A DNA stretch of 64,000 nt, taken from Luteitalea pratensis (GTDB taxonomy: Bacteria; Acidobacteriota; Vicinamibacteria; Vicinamibacterales; Vicinamibacteraceae). This document shows positions 46,629 to 57,100 of this stretch, in pieces. The notes beneath the pieces were generated by a model that saw nothing but the letters and a program-made list of their open reading frames with translations, did no database searches and was not told the DNA's origin. Each line of letters opens with the position of its first letter. Position 1 is the first letter of the stretch. The translations under genes were made by a program, and so were the position numbers. The DNA lies in contig NZ_CP015136.1 in the NCBI RefSeq assembly GCF_001618865.1, forward strand, positions 3,073,001-3,137,000, in the 5' to 3' direction.

Positions 46629-47281
46629 CTTGAACGAGAACAGATGTTGTCGACCGCGCGCGGCAGAGCTCCGGGGACGTGTGATCGCCTCGGCAGCGCA
46701 TCAGCGCCGGGGCCCCATCCCCTGACGTGCTCGATGTCCGGACAGGTTCGTGATGCCTGGCGCAGTACGTCTCACCGCAGCTTCAGCCCGGGTGTGACCG
46801 ACATGCCTGGACCGGTGCTATCGGACACATGATGTCGGGGTTTGGCGCTCAAGCCGGTTTCGTGGACAGCTCGGCAAATTGAACGATGCCCCTGCGCCCA
46901 AGCTTCCGGAGGAGACGCAGTAAGGATCGCGCGCACAGGCGAGTTCTACAAGTAGCCGCGGTCCTTCTCGTGCGGGATCACGGTACGTTGAGCGGCTGGA
47001 CGCCCATGTATGGCCATGGACGCTTGTGGACCGCTGTGGACAATTGGTGGAAGGCGGCGGGAGTCGACCTGGTTGACCCCTCCACCGTGCAAGTCATTGC
47101 GGGCACGCGACTTCTGGTGTTAACCCCTGCAATAGCCGCAGTTAGTCCCTTCGCCCCGAGTTCACTCCCGTGCACCGCAGTCCTCCTGAATCGACCCCCG
47201 TCGTGGAGGAATAGGGGAGGCGGCGGGAACCGTGTCCCGCGTCCCGTGTCGACATCGGTGCAGTCGTCCTCGCGGTGCCAG
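46629..47281. other. Long stretch without recognised gene
   Basis: Only short or atypical frames are present; the longest plus-strand frame (46886-47284) has no family pattern and shows biased composition. The right part leads into the 40-bp dispersed repeat. It may be old mobile-element debris. Confidence 0.4.
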
Positions 47282-47321
47282 TGACGAGAACTCGCGCAAG
47301 AGAGTCCAGAATGTCCGTGGA
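47282..47321. repeat. 40-bp dispersed repeat, copy 2
   Basis: It matches 3269-3308 in the same orientation with about four differences. It lies 80 bases upstream of the amino-acid permease gene. Confidence 0.6.
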
Positions 47322-47400
47322 CGTCGGAGGGCTCCGGCTCACCTATCCATCGGGCTCGGTCGCCGCGAATTGGTGAAGATGCCCTAACATCTCGCGTGCC

Positions 47401-48720
47401 ATGCCCATCGCTGCGTTACCTCGATCGGCCGCGACGTCGCCGGTCTCGCTTCGCCGCGCGGTCGGCCGCTGGGACCTCACGGCCATCGGCGTCAATCAGG
47501 TCATTGGCGGGGCGATTTTTCTGCTGCCCGCGTCCCTCGCCACGGAGATCGGAACGTGGAGTCCGATTGGCTTCGTTCTCGCCGGCTTCGCAATGCTGTT
47601 GATCGCCGCGTGCTACGCGGAAACCGCGAGTCGGTTCTCGGACACGGGCGGCGCCTACATTTACGCGCGCGCGGCATTCGGCAACCTGATTGGCTTCGAA
47701 ATTGGCTGGATGCAGTGGTTCGTACGCGTGTCCAGCCAGGCCGCCATCGTCAGTGGCATCGCCAGCGCGCTGACGGCGGCCTGGCCGGCTGCGGCCGGGC
47801 GAGGTGGGCGCGCCCTAATCGTATCCGCGATCACTCTTCTCATCGGCTATTGGCACACGAAGGGCATTCGCCAGAGCGCCGGGGCGATCAACTTCTTCAC
47901 CGTCAGCAAACTGATTCCGCTGCTTGTTCTGATTGCAGGCGGTCTGCTTCTGGCCGACTGGGGGGCGATGGCGCCGCTGCGTGCCGTCTCGCCGGAGCAG
48001 GCGATCACTGCCGGATTATTGTTGGTCTTTGCCTACGGAGGTTTTGAATCGGTGGCGGTCATCGCCGGCGAAGTCAGGCTTCCGCAGCGCGAGGTGCCGT
48101 TCGCCCTCGGCGCGACGGTGCTCAGCGCCACGCTCATCATGGCTGCGACGCAGGCCGTGTACGTGGCGACCGTTCCCGGCCAGGCGGATTCGGCGGCTCC
48201 GCTTGTCGCATCGGCCCGGGTACTCCTGGGATGGGCCGGAGCACTCATGATCGGCGCGGGATCGGTGATCTCGATGATCGGAAATAATGTCGGCGGTTCG
48301 CTGGCGGCGTCGCGGATGTTGTTTGCCTTCGCCGAGAACGGCGACGTACCACGCGGGTTCGCGCGGATTCATCCGCGCCACCGTACTCCCGTCGTCGCGA
48401 TCTGGTTCTCGACCACAGTTGCCCTCGTCCTGGCGCTCACAGGATCGTTCGTCCTGCTGGCCGGCGTGAGCGCCCTCGCACGACTGGTCACCTATACAGG
48501 AGTGTCCGTAGCGACGCTGATCTTGCGCAAGCCGCGATTTCCCGCTGCGACATTCACGCTGCCCTTCGGCGCGACGATTCCCCTCGCGGCCACGGCGATC
48601 TCGCTGGCCATGTTCGCGGGAGCCACGCGTGAGCAAGTGACAACGGGAGCCGCAGCGCTGGCGGGAGGTGCGCTGCTGTATGCGTGCAACACGGGCTGGC
48701 GCCGGCGCAATGTTCGATAA
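47401..48720 (+). CDS. APC-superfamily amino-acid permease
   Basis: The 439-residue protein has about twelve hydrophobic helices. The first bears the family signature D-L-T-A-I-G-V-N-Q-V-I-G-G-A-I-F (unwound G-x-G-region of TM1), and the A-Y-G-G-F-E-S-V-A-V-I-A-G-E block marks TM6. P-R-G-F-A-R-I-H-P-R-H-R-T-P-V is the usual cytoplasmic loop after TM8. It should take up an amino acid or amine by ion coupling; the substrate cannot be told. No ribosome site is obvious, and the gene stands alone. Confidence 0.85.
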   Translation: MPIAALPRSAATSPVSLRRAVGRWDLTAIGVNQVIGGAIFLLPASLATEIGTWSPIGFVLAGFAMLLIAACYAETASRFSDTGGAYIYARAAFGNLIGFEIGWMQWFVRVSSQAAIVSGIASALTAAWPAAAGRGGRALIVSAITLLIGYWHTKGIRQSAGAINFFTVSKLIPLLVLIAGGLLLADWGAMAPLRAVSPEQAITAGLLLVFAYGGFESVAVIAGEVRLPQREVPFALGATVLSATLIMAATQAVYVATVPGQADSAAPLVASARVLLGWAGALMIGAGSVISMIGNNVGGSLAASRMLFAFAENGDVPRGFARIHPRHRTPVVAIWFSTTVALVLALTGSFVLLAGVSALARLVTYTGVSVATLILRKPRFPAATFTLPFGATIPLAATAISLAMFAGATREQVTTGAAALAGGALLYACNTGWRRRNVR

Positions 48721-48769
48721 CTCGCTCGCGGGTCCACCAGGAACTGAAGCGTGTGAGGGCAAAGGACGA

Positions 48770-49250
48770 TCAGGCCTCAAGGACGAGGTATTGTCCCTGA
48801 CCCCAGGCCACGAGGCGCCGCAGGGGCGTGAGTGTCCACCGCACGTTGGCGTGGATGAACGTCGCTTGCGCCGCGACGAGAAACACGTACACCAGCAGCG
48901 CGGGCCGCGAGAACCCGAGCAGGAAGATGGGGACGTAGGTCAGGCCGCGCGTGAGGATCACGTCGACCAGGTGCAGCCGTGAGCCTGCCAGCCAGTCCAT
49001 CTCCTCGACGGAGTGGTGAATCGCGTGGAAGGGCCACAGAAATCCCACCGTGTGAAACGTGCGGTGGACCCATACTGCGTCAGATCCGTCACCAGCACCA
49101 CGGCGCACACCTGCGCAGGGAGATGAGCGCGCCCACCCGTTGTGAGACGGCCTCGACACGGGCCCAGTCCAACAGGATCAGTGCGGGCGTCAGCGTGAAG
49201 ACCGTCGGCACCTCGACCGAGAGGGAGCGGCGGGATCTGGTCCCGCGTCC
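48770..49250 (-). pseudogene. Sterol desaturase / fatty-acid hydroxylase relic
   Basis: Three minus-strand frames in succession give one protein: T-P-A-L-I-L-L-D-W-A-R-V-E-A (near 49180), then V-C-A-V-V-L-V-T-D-L-T-Q-Y (near 49110), then W-V-H-R-T-F-H-T-V and W-P-F-H-A-I-H-H-S with the His box HxxxHH (49070-49000). The last part runs to T-F-I-H-A-N-V-R-W and ends early at 48770, lacking the final His box. Two frameshifts and a C-terminal truncation make it inactive. Confidence 0.7.
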
Positions 49251-49353
49251 CCTGCTCGGCAAGAAGGCGAGCGCGTCGGCAAGCTGTGGCACGCATCGCC
49301 GGAAGAATCGTGATCGCCCGAGTGCTCGGCACGGGCGCCACTGACCGCAGCCT

Positions 49354-50399
49354 CTAACCCCTGCGCAAGACGCCGGCCGGATTGGTCCGTAGCGCATCGT
49401 AGACCGGCCCCAAGGCTGCGAGCGTCGCGGTCAACAGGACCGCGAGCGTCACAGCTGTGTAGGTCACCCAGTCAAAGGGTGTGAAGCCAAAGAGCAGCCC
49501 GCGAAGCGAGCTGACGGCGACCGATGACGCCGTCAGACCGCACGCCAGGCCGAGGCTGACACGCAGCGCCGCCGTGCTCGCCGCACGGCGCACGATGTCG
49601 CGGGATGGCGCACCGAGCGCGAGGCGAATTGCGAACTCGTGCCGCCGGTAGGCGATATCCAAGCTCACCACGCTCACCAGTCCCAGCAGGGCCAGGACGA
49701 ACGCAGCGCCGCAGAACAGCGAAAAGACCCAGGCGGCGAAACGCCAGGGTGCCGTCGCTCGAGCGACGATCGCGTCGAGCGTTTGCACATCGTGGACGAC
49801 CACTCCCGGCCGAGATGCCCGCACCGCCTCGACGATCATCGTTGCGCTATCCACGGCGGGCCCTTCAGTCCGGACGATGAGGTCACCAGCCGGTAACGCC
49901 GATTGCGCGGCAGGGTCGTACAGGTCGAGAGAGGGCTGGTCGAGGCCTCGGTAGCGCGCGTCAGCAACGACACCAATCACGCGTCGCCACACGCTGAACG
50001 GCGCGCCTTCACGCCGGTCGAATGATGAGGTGAGCAGGCGTTTGCCAATCGGGTTCTCGCCGGGTCAGAGCCGTGCGGCGGTGCCGGCGCTCACCAGGAT
50101 GACGCGCTCTGACGAAGCGTCGTCGGCTGACGTGAAAGGCGGCCGCGCAACAACGGGATGCCCATCGCGTGAAAATAGTCCGGCGTTGCCGTCTGGTAGT
50201 TGAGCACCGGGTTCGCTGCGCTTTGCTCGGGCGTTTGTGGCTGGTGCTCGAGCAATACCCAGGTGCCCTGCCCAATCGGACCGAGCGCCATCGGCCGCAA
50301 GTACACGGCACCGGCCGCCAATACGCGAGGGCGCATCCGGATGGTCGCCAGCAGGTCTTCCATCCATCTCCGTCGTTCGTCACTGTTGTCGATGTTGGG
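49354..50399 (-). pseudogene. ADOP/MacB-type ABC permease, truncated by IS relic
   Basis: The intact C-terminal part (212 residues) has F-S-L-F-C-G-A-A-F-V-L-A-L-L-G, R-R-H-E-F-A-I-R-L-A-L-G-A and A-L-R-T-N-P-A-G-V-L, the FtsX-domain end of acidobacterial ADOP permeases. Upstream the periplasmic part continues P-G-E-N-P-I-G-K-R-L-L but contains a TGA in place of Trp at about 50065 and a frame change near 50130. Text such as M-G-I-P-L-L-R-G-R remains recognisable until the IS relic at 50400. The N-terminal half is missing. Confidence 0.72.
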
Positions 50400-50502
50400 T
50401 TGCCGGCGGCCCCGCGGCACTATCGTGGGATGAAGTCGAGGGTCCATCCGACGTACAAGACGCACTATCGGGTGGGAAATTGGCGGGTCTACGAACGCCG
50501 AG
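50400..50502 (+). mobile_element. IS5-family relic, left part
   Basis: It matches the start of the element's transposase (M-K-S-R-V-H-P-T-Y-K-T and V-G-N-W-R-V-Y-E-R) and 40 bases before it. The left terminal repeat itself is not recognisable. It adjoins the truncated ABC permease. Confidence 0.7.
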
Positions 50503-50652
50503 TATAGGTGCCAAGAGGGTTGTGAGGCGGCGCGATTCGCGTATCATCGCGCCCGCTGGGCCAAAGCCGAGCTGTTGGCGGTGGGGCGCGTCGATAGAAT
50601 GTCCGAGTCCCGCGACGCACGACGGACCAGGAACCTGCCTGAGGAGGCACTT

Positions 50653-51768
50653 GTGAGCACATTGCCCGATCCCGATGCCGAGTTCGAAAGGCGAGCTTCC
50701 ACCCTCCTTCTCGACGTCCTCATACGCGCCGCACTCGTCCTGGCCCTGGCGATGCTCTGCTATCAGGTGTTCTCTCCGTTCCTGAGCCTGATGACCTGGG
50801 CCGTGATTCTGGCCGTCACGCTCTACCCGCTGCATCAGTCGGTTGCCGCGAGGCTCGGCGGCCGCCAGGGATGGGCCGCAACGCTGCTCGTGTTGCTCGG
50901 AATCGTTGTCGTCATTGTCCCGACGGCGGCGTTGATGAGCTCGCTTGGTGACTCGGTGCAGCGACTGATCCACGACGTGCAGAACAACACGCTCAAGGTG
51001 CCGCCGCCAAGAGCAAGCGTGGCCCAGTGGCCGCTGGTCGGCGAACGGGTACTCGCATTCTGGACGAAGGCGCACGCCGATCTGCCCGCCCTGGTGCAGA
51101 GCATGCAGCCGAAGATCGGCAACCTGGCCTCCGCGGCACTCGGTTTCGTGGCCGGCATCGGCGGCGGGCTGTTGAAGTTCCTCGCCTCGCTCGCCATCGC
51201 CGGCATCATGATGGCGTTCGGCGACGGGGGAGCGCGCGCGATCCGCGCGATTTTCGAGAGAGTCCAGGGAAAGAGCGGAGCGGACCTCGTCGACCTGTCC
51301 ACCGCGACCATCCGCGCGGTGGCCAAGGGTGTGCTCGGTGTCGCGTTCCTGCAGGCCATCATCGTCGGGATCTGCCTGCTCATCGCCGGCATACCCTGGG
51401 CAGGCGTGCTGGCGGTCATCGTCCTCGTGCTCGGCATCGCGCAGGTTCCGGCGCTGATCGCCACGCTGCCGGCCATTGCTTACCTCTGGGTGAGTGGCAA
51501 CTACGGCACCGGCGCCGCGATCCTCTACACGGTCCTCCTTGTCGTGTCCGGCATGGCCGACAACGTCCTGAAGCCGTTGATGCTCGGCCGCGGTGTGGAT
51601 GCACCGATGCCGGTCATCCTTCTCGGCGCACTCGGCGGTATGGCCGCGGCGGGCATCCTCGGCATGTTCGTCGGCGCCACGCTACTCGCGCTCGGCTACC
51701 AGCTCTTCACCGGATGGGTCGCGACCAGTCCCGAGGCGCCTCAGGTCCACACAGGACGCACCGAATGA
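50653..51768 (+). CDS. AI-2E family transporter (YdiK/PerM-like)
   Basis: GAGGAGG lies five bases before GTG 50653, which is therefore chosen (371 residues); an ATG at 50599 in the same frame is weaker. The protein has a hydrophobic pair at the N-terminus, a central soluble domain, and the conserved C-terminal block with A-I-I-V-G-I-C-L-L-I-A-G-I-P-W-A-G-V and L-K-P-L-M-L-G-R-G-V, the family fingerprint. Some members have been described as exporters of autoinducer-2 or as ion/proton antiporters; the role here is open. The 3' end overlaps nothing. An IS relic lies just upstream. Confidence 0.85.
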   Translation: MSTLPDPDAEFERRASTLLLDVLIRAALVLALAMLCYQVFSPFLSLMTWAVILAVTLYPLHQSVAARLGGRQGWAATLLVLLGIVVVIVPTAALMSSLGDSVQRLIHDVQNNTLKVPPPRASVAQWPLVGERVLAFWTKAHADLPALVQSMQPKIGNLASAALGFVAGIGGGLLKFLASLAIAGIMMAFGDGGARAIRAIFERVQGKSGADLVDLSTATIRAVAKGVLGVAFLQAIIVGICLLIAGIPWAGVLAVIVLVLGIAQVPALIATLPAIAYLWVSGNYGTGAAILYTVLLVVSGMADNVLKPLMLGRGVDAPMPVILLGALGGMAAAGILGMFVGATLLALGYQLFTGWVATSPEAPQVHTGRTE

Positions 51769-51908
51769 TGGTCCCTGCGAGCTGACGCCGAACATCAGGG
51801 GCTCTTCTTCACGAGCGCGCGCAAGGCGGCGCCCTTTCATGGCAGCGCGGTGATCGATGTTGAGGCGCGCTGCATCGACAGTCATGACGTTGTGTAAGCA
51901 CCACGCTC

Positions 51909-53786
51909 TCATTCCGGGATGTTCCTGAGCTCGATCTCTATGGCGCTCCGCTCGCTGCGTCGATAGCCATCCGTCACAGAGACCTGCAGCGAGAACTTCT
52001 TCCTTCTTTCAAAATCGAGCGCGGCGCTATCGACCACCCTCAGCACACCCGTATCCGGGTCGATCTCGAAGAGCGTTGCTCCGTTACCGCCATCGATCTG
52101 CCATCCGGAGAGCATCTGATCGGTATCCGGGTCTGATGCTCTGACCGTGCCGACGACAGTCCCTTGTGGCGAGTGTTCGTCGATCTTGAATTTCTGCTTG
52201 GCCGGAATGAGAGGTTGAGTGTTCCCGACATACGCGACGAGCCATGTCAGCGCAGGGCGCTGTGCTCCATTCGCATACATCAGCCAGTCGCCGGATGCAC
52301 GGCGCCAGTGCGTATTCTGATGGTAGCCCCAGAGCGTTATGCCCGCGACCGCGGGATGCTCCCAGAACACGGGGAAGATCCGCTGATAGTTCGCCAGCTG
52401 CACCGGATCGTCATTGCCGGGGATGTCCAACTCCGTGATGTGAATCGGTAGTCCCGTTGCAGCGAGCCGGTCGAGATTCGCGCGATGCGTCGGCATCGGG
52501 GCGGGTTCCGTCGTCGAGAACCCGTGTGCCTGGTCGCCGACGATGTCGATCAGATCGCGGTCCTGCAGCAGCTGAACGATCTCGAGATAGCGCGTCGTTG
52601 CGTTGCTGTCGTTGGTGATGCTGAAGTCATTGAGCATCAGTTTCGCTGCCGGGAAGTACTGGCGGGCCAGCGTGAAGGCATTGATGATCCAGTCCCAGCC
52701 CGTTGCCCCGGCGCCGCCAAGGGCGTTGCCGTAGTTGCCGTTGGAAGGACCGAACGGCGGATCATGTAGCGGCTCGTTCACGACCTCAACGAAATCGAGG
52801 TCGGGATACCGCGCCGCAATGGCAGCGAACCACTCATTGATTTCCTCGAGTTGCTCTTCAGGCGGTAGGTTTTCGATCCAGAGCGGTTGCTGGTTGCCCC
52901 AGACGAGCACATGCCAATGGAACGGCCAGCCGTTCGCCTTGGCCAGGTTGTAGGCCGTATCGGCGTCGGTCCAATTCATCACATCGCGTGTCGCCTCGAC
53001 AGAGGCCCACTTGCCGGCATTCTCCGGCGTCACCTTGTTGAAGTATCGGTCGAACTGCAGGCTCGCTTGCCCCGGGCTCCAAGCGCTACCGACGAACTGG
53101 GCCTTTCCAGTCGCCATCGGTGGTCCTGGATGATCATAGGGCGGTGGCGGAGGTGGAGGCGGTGTACCCGTAGGCGCCGAGCCCGTATCCAGGTTGCCTA
53201 CGGTGTAGAAGAAACCCTGATAGCCGAACGCGAACTTGTCCATGAGCAGACCGGTCTCACGGCCTGCGAACTGAAAGGTTTGTGTGAGATTGCCTGCGGG
53301 CACGACCCATGGATTCGGTCCGGCAAATCCGGTGACCTTGAACCATTTGAAGACCTGATTGCCGGCGCTGCCGGCGTTGCGCACTGTCTCGTTCGGGTTG
53401 GTGTACCCGCCCGCAAAGTTGTTGACGAGCGTCCAGGGTCCGGCCGTGGCAACCCTGTCGCCGAAGCCGTTGCCAGTGAAGAAGCTGTCGTCGCTGCCGC
53501 CGCCCGGGCCGACCAGCAGGCGCACGTACAGCTCGTAGTTCCCCGCGACAGGGAACGTCACGGTATATGTGAGTGCACCTTCCTGTGTCGCTGGCGGACC
53601 GAAGCTCGGCGAGTCATTGATGATCGTCACGTACCCGGCGCCGTTCTGCGTTCCCGTGGAGTACAATGAGCTGATCGATGCTGCCGATTCGGCCTCGAAG
53701 ATAATCGGTTCATTCTGGGCATGTGCGCTGCGCGAAAACAGGAACATGAGCGCTGCCATCGACAACGACTGTCTCGAGTATTTCAC
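51909..53786 (-). CDS. Secreted multidomain GH10 endo-beta-1,4-xylanase
   Basis: GGGGAGA lies six bases before GTG 53786; the protein has 625 residues. After the signal peptide comes an N-terminal carbohydrate-binding-like domain (I-I-F-E-A-E-S-A, G-N-Y-E-L-Y-V-R-L, about 25-190), then a linker with eight Pro in a row. The GH10 barrel (about 230-520) has the acid/base E in V-E-V-V-N-E-P-L and the nucleophile E in I-H-I-T-E-L-D-I-P, plus H-W-H-V-L-V-W-G. A C-terminal cadherin-like repeat closes the protein (A-S-D-P-D-T-D and L-D-F-E-R-R). It should cut xylan outside the cell. It lies 346 bases after the TonB receptor gene on the same strand. Confidence 0.9.
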   Translation of the reverse strand: MKYSRQSLSMAALMFLFSRSAHAQNEPIIFEAESAASISSLYSTGTQNGAGYVTIINDSPSFGPPATQEGALTYTVTFPVAGNYELYVRLLVGPGGGSDDSFFTGNGFGDRVATAGPWTLVNNFAGGYTNPNETVRNAGSAGNQVFKWFKVTGFAGPNPWVVPAGNLTQTFQFAGRETGLLMDKFAFGYQGFFYTVGNLDTGSAPTGTPPPPPPPPYDHPGPPMATGKAQFVGSAWSPGQASLQFDRYFNKVTPENAGKWASVEATRDVMNWTDADTAYNLAKANGWPFHWHVLVWGNQQPLWIENLPPEEQLEEINEWFAAIAARYPDLDFVEVVNEPLHDPPFGPSNGNYGNALGGAGATGWDWIINAFTLARQYFPAAKLMLNDFSITNDSNATTRYLEIVQLLQDRDLIDIVGDQAHGFSTTEPAPMPTHRANLDRLAATGLPIHITELDIPGNDDPVQLANYQRIFPVFWEHPAVAGITLWGYHQNTHWRRASGDWLMYANGAQRPALTWLVAYVGNTQPLIPAKQKFKIDEHSPQGTVVGTVRASDPDTDQMLSGWQIDGGNGATLFEIDPDTGVLRVVDSAALDFERRKKFSLQVSVTDGYRRSERSAIEIELRNIPE

Positions 53787-53802
53787 AGCGTTCTCCCCTT
53801 CA

Positions 53803-54038
53803 TGAGACGACAGGAAGTTCAGGGCCGTCTTGCGGTCAGCATGAGGCTCGTTCTCGGTCCCTGCTCAGTGGGGCTCGTGGTGCACTCCAGCGCCGACCCG
53901 ACCAACGACTTCACCATCTCCGGGATCACCAGCGCGGACCTCGTCGGGACGCTGAACTTCGACAGCGCTAGGGACTTCGTGCCGAACGGGACGCTCGCGA
54001 TGGAACTGGCCGACTGCTCGGCGGTGGCCGTTCCGTGA
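53803..54038 (+). CDS. Possible small protein of unknown function
   Basis: A plus-strand frame gives 78 residues with D-F-T-I-S-G-I-T-S-A-D-L-V-G-T-L-N-F and F-V-P-N-G-T-L-A-M-E-L, which look like real beta strands, but there is no signal peptide, no good ribosome site, and it overlaps the xylanase promoter region. It may be a fragment of a larger lost gene. Confidence 0.3.
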
Positions 54039-54132
54039 AGATGCCTGGCTGAGAGGTCGCACAACGGAAGGGCGACGTCGAGGGAGCGCCGCCCCGGGTT
54101 GTGGCTCCGGCTGTTGCTCGCGCTCGGCGAAC

Positions 54133-57100
54133 TCAGAACGAGAACCGCGCAGCCAACTGCAACGCGCGTTGTGGTCCCGCCGTCGAGTTGATCCGGCCGG
54201 CGTTCGGGTTCAGGTTGCCCGGCACCCCCACGGTGGAATCCGGCAGTCCGAGGTTGACCTGGTTGAACACGTTCATCGATTCGATCCGCAGCTGGAGCAC
54301 GTTGGTTGGACCGAAGTGCAGGTTCTTGAACAGCGAAGCATCGGTCTGCCAGAAGTGCGGCCCGCGCAGCGCGTTACGTTCGAGCGAACCGAACGTCCCC
54401 TTTGCTGGTCGGCCGAAGGCGCTGTCGGACGCGCCGATCGGCGCGGCGTTGAACCACTCCGAGCGCGTTTCCGGTCCGTCCGGGTCACCGATCAGATCTG
54501 GCCGACCGGGTCCGGTATCGCGGTCCTGTCCCGAGTCGTTGTAGCCGACGTTGAACGGCAGTCCGCTCAGGAACGTGCTGTTCATGTTGAACTGCCACCC
54601 GCCGAGGATGGCGTCCACGACGGGACTCGCCGTCGAGCCCCAACGTTTGTCGCGTCCATACGGTACTTCCGCCACCAGCGAGACGACGAGGTTGTGGGTG
54701 CGATTCCAGTCCTGCACGCCGCGATTCAACGAGCGGTCGAAGAAGAAATACTGGCCTCCCTCGCCGCGCGCGCTCTGCCAGGTGTAGCTCACCCTGTAAC
54801 CGTAGCCATTGGAGAAGCGGCGTTCGAGCTTCGTCTGCAGCGAGTCGTACCAGTTGTTGGCGCAGTTGCAGAAGTAATCGATGCCCTGCGTCCAGCGGAA
54901 CGGGCCGCCGAGGTTCTCGACGGGTGTCGTGAGGCCCAGGAAGAACGGGCGTCGCTGGTCTACAGGCACGCCCGCGAGGTACCCGTCGAGCGTGGCCTCG
55001 TTCGCGTTGACGGCAGGCCCGTCACCGGCGAACACCCGCTGGCCGCGATTGCCGACATAGGCCACTTCCGCCGACATGACGCTGGTGAGCTGTCGCTGAA
55101 GCGTGACGTTGAACGCATCGACCGCCGGCGGCCGCTGCTGCTCGGGTAATGCGCGGCTGAACACACCGTTGGGCAGCGCGAAGCGCCCACTTGCCGGCAC
55201 CTCGGGAAAGACGGGGGCCGACGGTCCCTGCGCCAGCGAGAACACGGAGTCGAAGTTCGACGGAGCGTTGAGTTCCTGGACCGAGAGCACGGGCAGGTTC
55301 TGCGTCACGCTGTGGCCGAAGAGCGAGCCGAAGACACCGATGTCGTAGCTTCGCCCGTAACCGGCGCGCAGCACCGTCCGTTCGTCGACCTGGTACGCGG
55401 CGCCGAGTCGCGGCGCCCAGTTGAGGCGGTTGCGCACGTCGCCATTCAGGCCGATGCCGCCAACACCCCCAACGAGGATCTCGCCAGTGTCGAGGTCCAG
55501 CCAACCGCCATTCCCGGGTTCGTTCACCGTCTGCGGGTGGATGACATCGAGGCGCAGGCCGTAGTTCACGGTCAATTTCGGCCGCGGTCGCCACGTGTCC
55601 TGCGCGTAGTAGAACTGCCGCCACTGGCGTTCACGTGCATCCGTGCTCGGGCTGACGTAGCGGGTGAAGCGTGTGACGTCTCCCAGGAGGAAGGTCGCCA
55701 GACCGAGCCCGCCGCCGGTCGGACCTGAGGTGCGGTTGCCGCTGAAGGTCAGCTCGCCCGACCGGTGCCTGTCACTGGGCACGCGCAGGTTGTACGCGCG
55801 CCGGACATCAGCGCCGACCTTGAAGGTGTGCGAGCCGAGCATCTTGGTCACGTTGCCGACCAACTGCATCTGCTTCTCGTCCTGGTCGAGCGGGCAGTTA
55901 CAGCGGTTCACACCGAGTCCCGAGCCGAAGTTGAACGCGCCACGTGAGCCCTCGACGAAGCCTGCGGGCAGTCCCGACGTGAAGGTCGAGTCGAGATTGA
56001 GGTTGGGGATGCCCGCGTCGGCGGCCGGAGTGGTGCCGTAGTCGAAGGGCAGCACGGCGACGTTGTAGCGGAAGAACCCGAAGCGGAAGTCTGCAAGCAG
56101 TGTGCTCGACGCCGCGTAATCGATGCCGTACGCGAGGCTGTGGTTGCGCACATCCGACACGCCGCCCAGACTGCCGATTTCCTGCCCGCCGCCCGTCCCG
56201 AACGCGGTAGGCCCGTCGCGGATGTAGTCACCGAGACTGTAGCGGCCGAACGTGTTGAGCGAGTCGGTCAGCCGGCCATCGACGCGGACATTGAAGGCGT
56301 GTCCGCGAAACGTCTCGGAGCCCGAACCGATGTAGTTGTCGCGTGTGCCGTTCTCGCGGCCTGGCGTGTTGGGCAGCGGAATGAGGTCGAGGATCTTCTG
56401 CGCCTGCGGCGACAACCTGGCTGCCGGAATCTGGGCGCCGGCAAACGGTTGCCGGCCGTCCACGGCACCCGGAGTGCCCGTTTGCGGGTCGAAGATCGCT
56501 GTCTCGTACGCGCTCAGGTCGCCTCGACGCGCGGCCTCGGTGGGCACCGTCAGCAACCGCGAGCCACCCTGGGTGTCGCGCTGTGCCTGGTAGTCGGTGA
56601 AGAAGAAGAACCGGTTCGTCTGGATCGGGCCGCCGATCGATCCGCCGTACTGGTGCTTGGTCGTGTCGGGGATGAACTTGCCGGTCACGGGGTCAGCCTG
56701 GAATTGCGTGAACGGGTTGCGGGACTGGAAGGCGTCGTCCTGGTAGAACTCGAAGGCGCTGCCGCGGAAGCTGTTGCTGCCCGACTTGGTCTGCATGGAG
56801 ACGACACCTGCGGTCGCCTGCCCGAACTCGGCGTCGTAGTTCTGCGAGGTCACTTTCATCTCGCCAAGCGACTCGAGCGTCGGATTGATGACGATGATGC
56901 CGAGAATCGGGTCGCGGTTCTCCGTCCCGTCGAGTTGATAACCAGTGCCGCTGAAGTGCTGGCCGTTCACCTGAATCTGGACGGAGCCCTGCGGGTTCTC
57001 GCTCGCGGCGTGCTGCCACCCGAGCTGCTGCGTGCCCGGGGTCAGCAGCAGGAACTTCGTGGCGTTGCGATCGAGGACGGGCAGTTCGGTGAGCTGCCGC

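Noticed and set aside
53141-53165. Short G-G-T/C-C-A tandem-like stretch as a CRISPR or minisatellite
   Set aside because: It encodes the poly-Pro linker of the xylanase; there are no spacers or regular repeat units.
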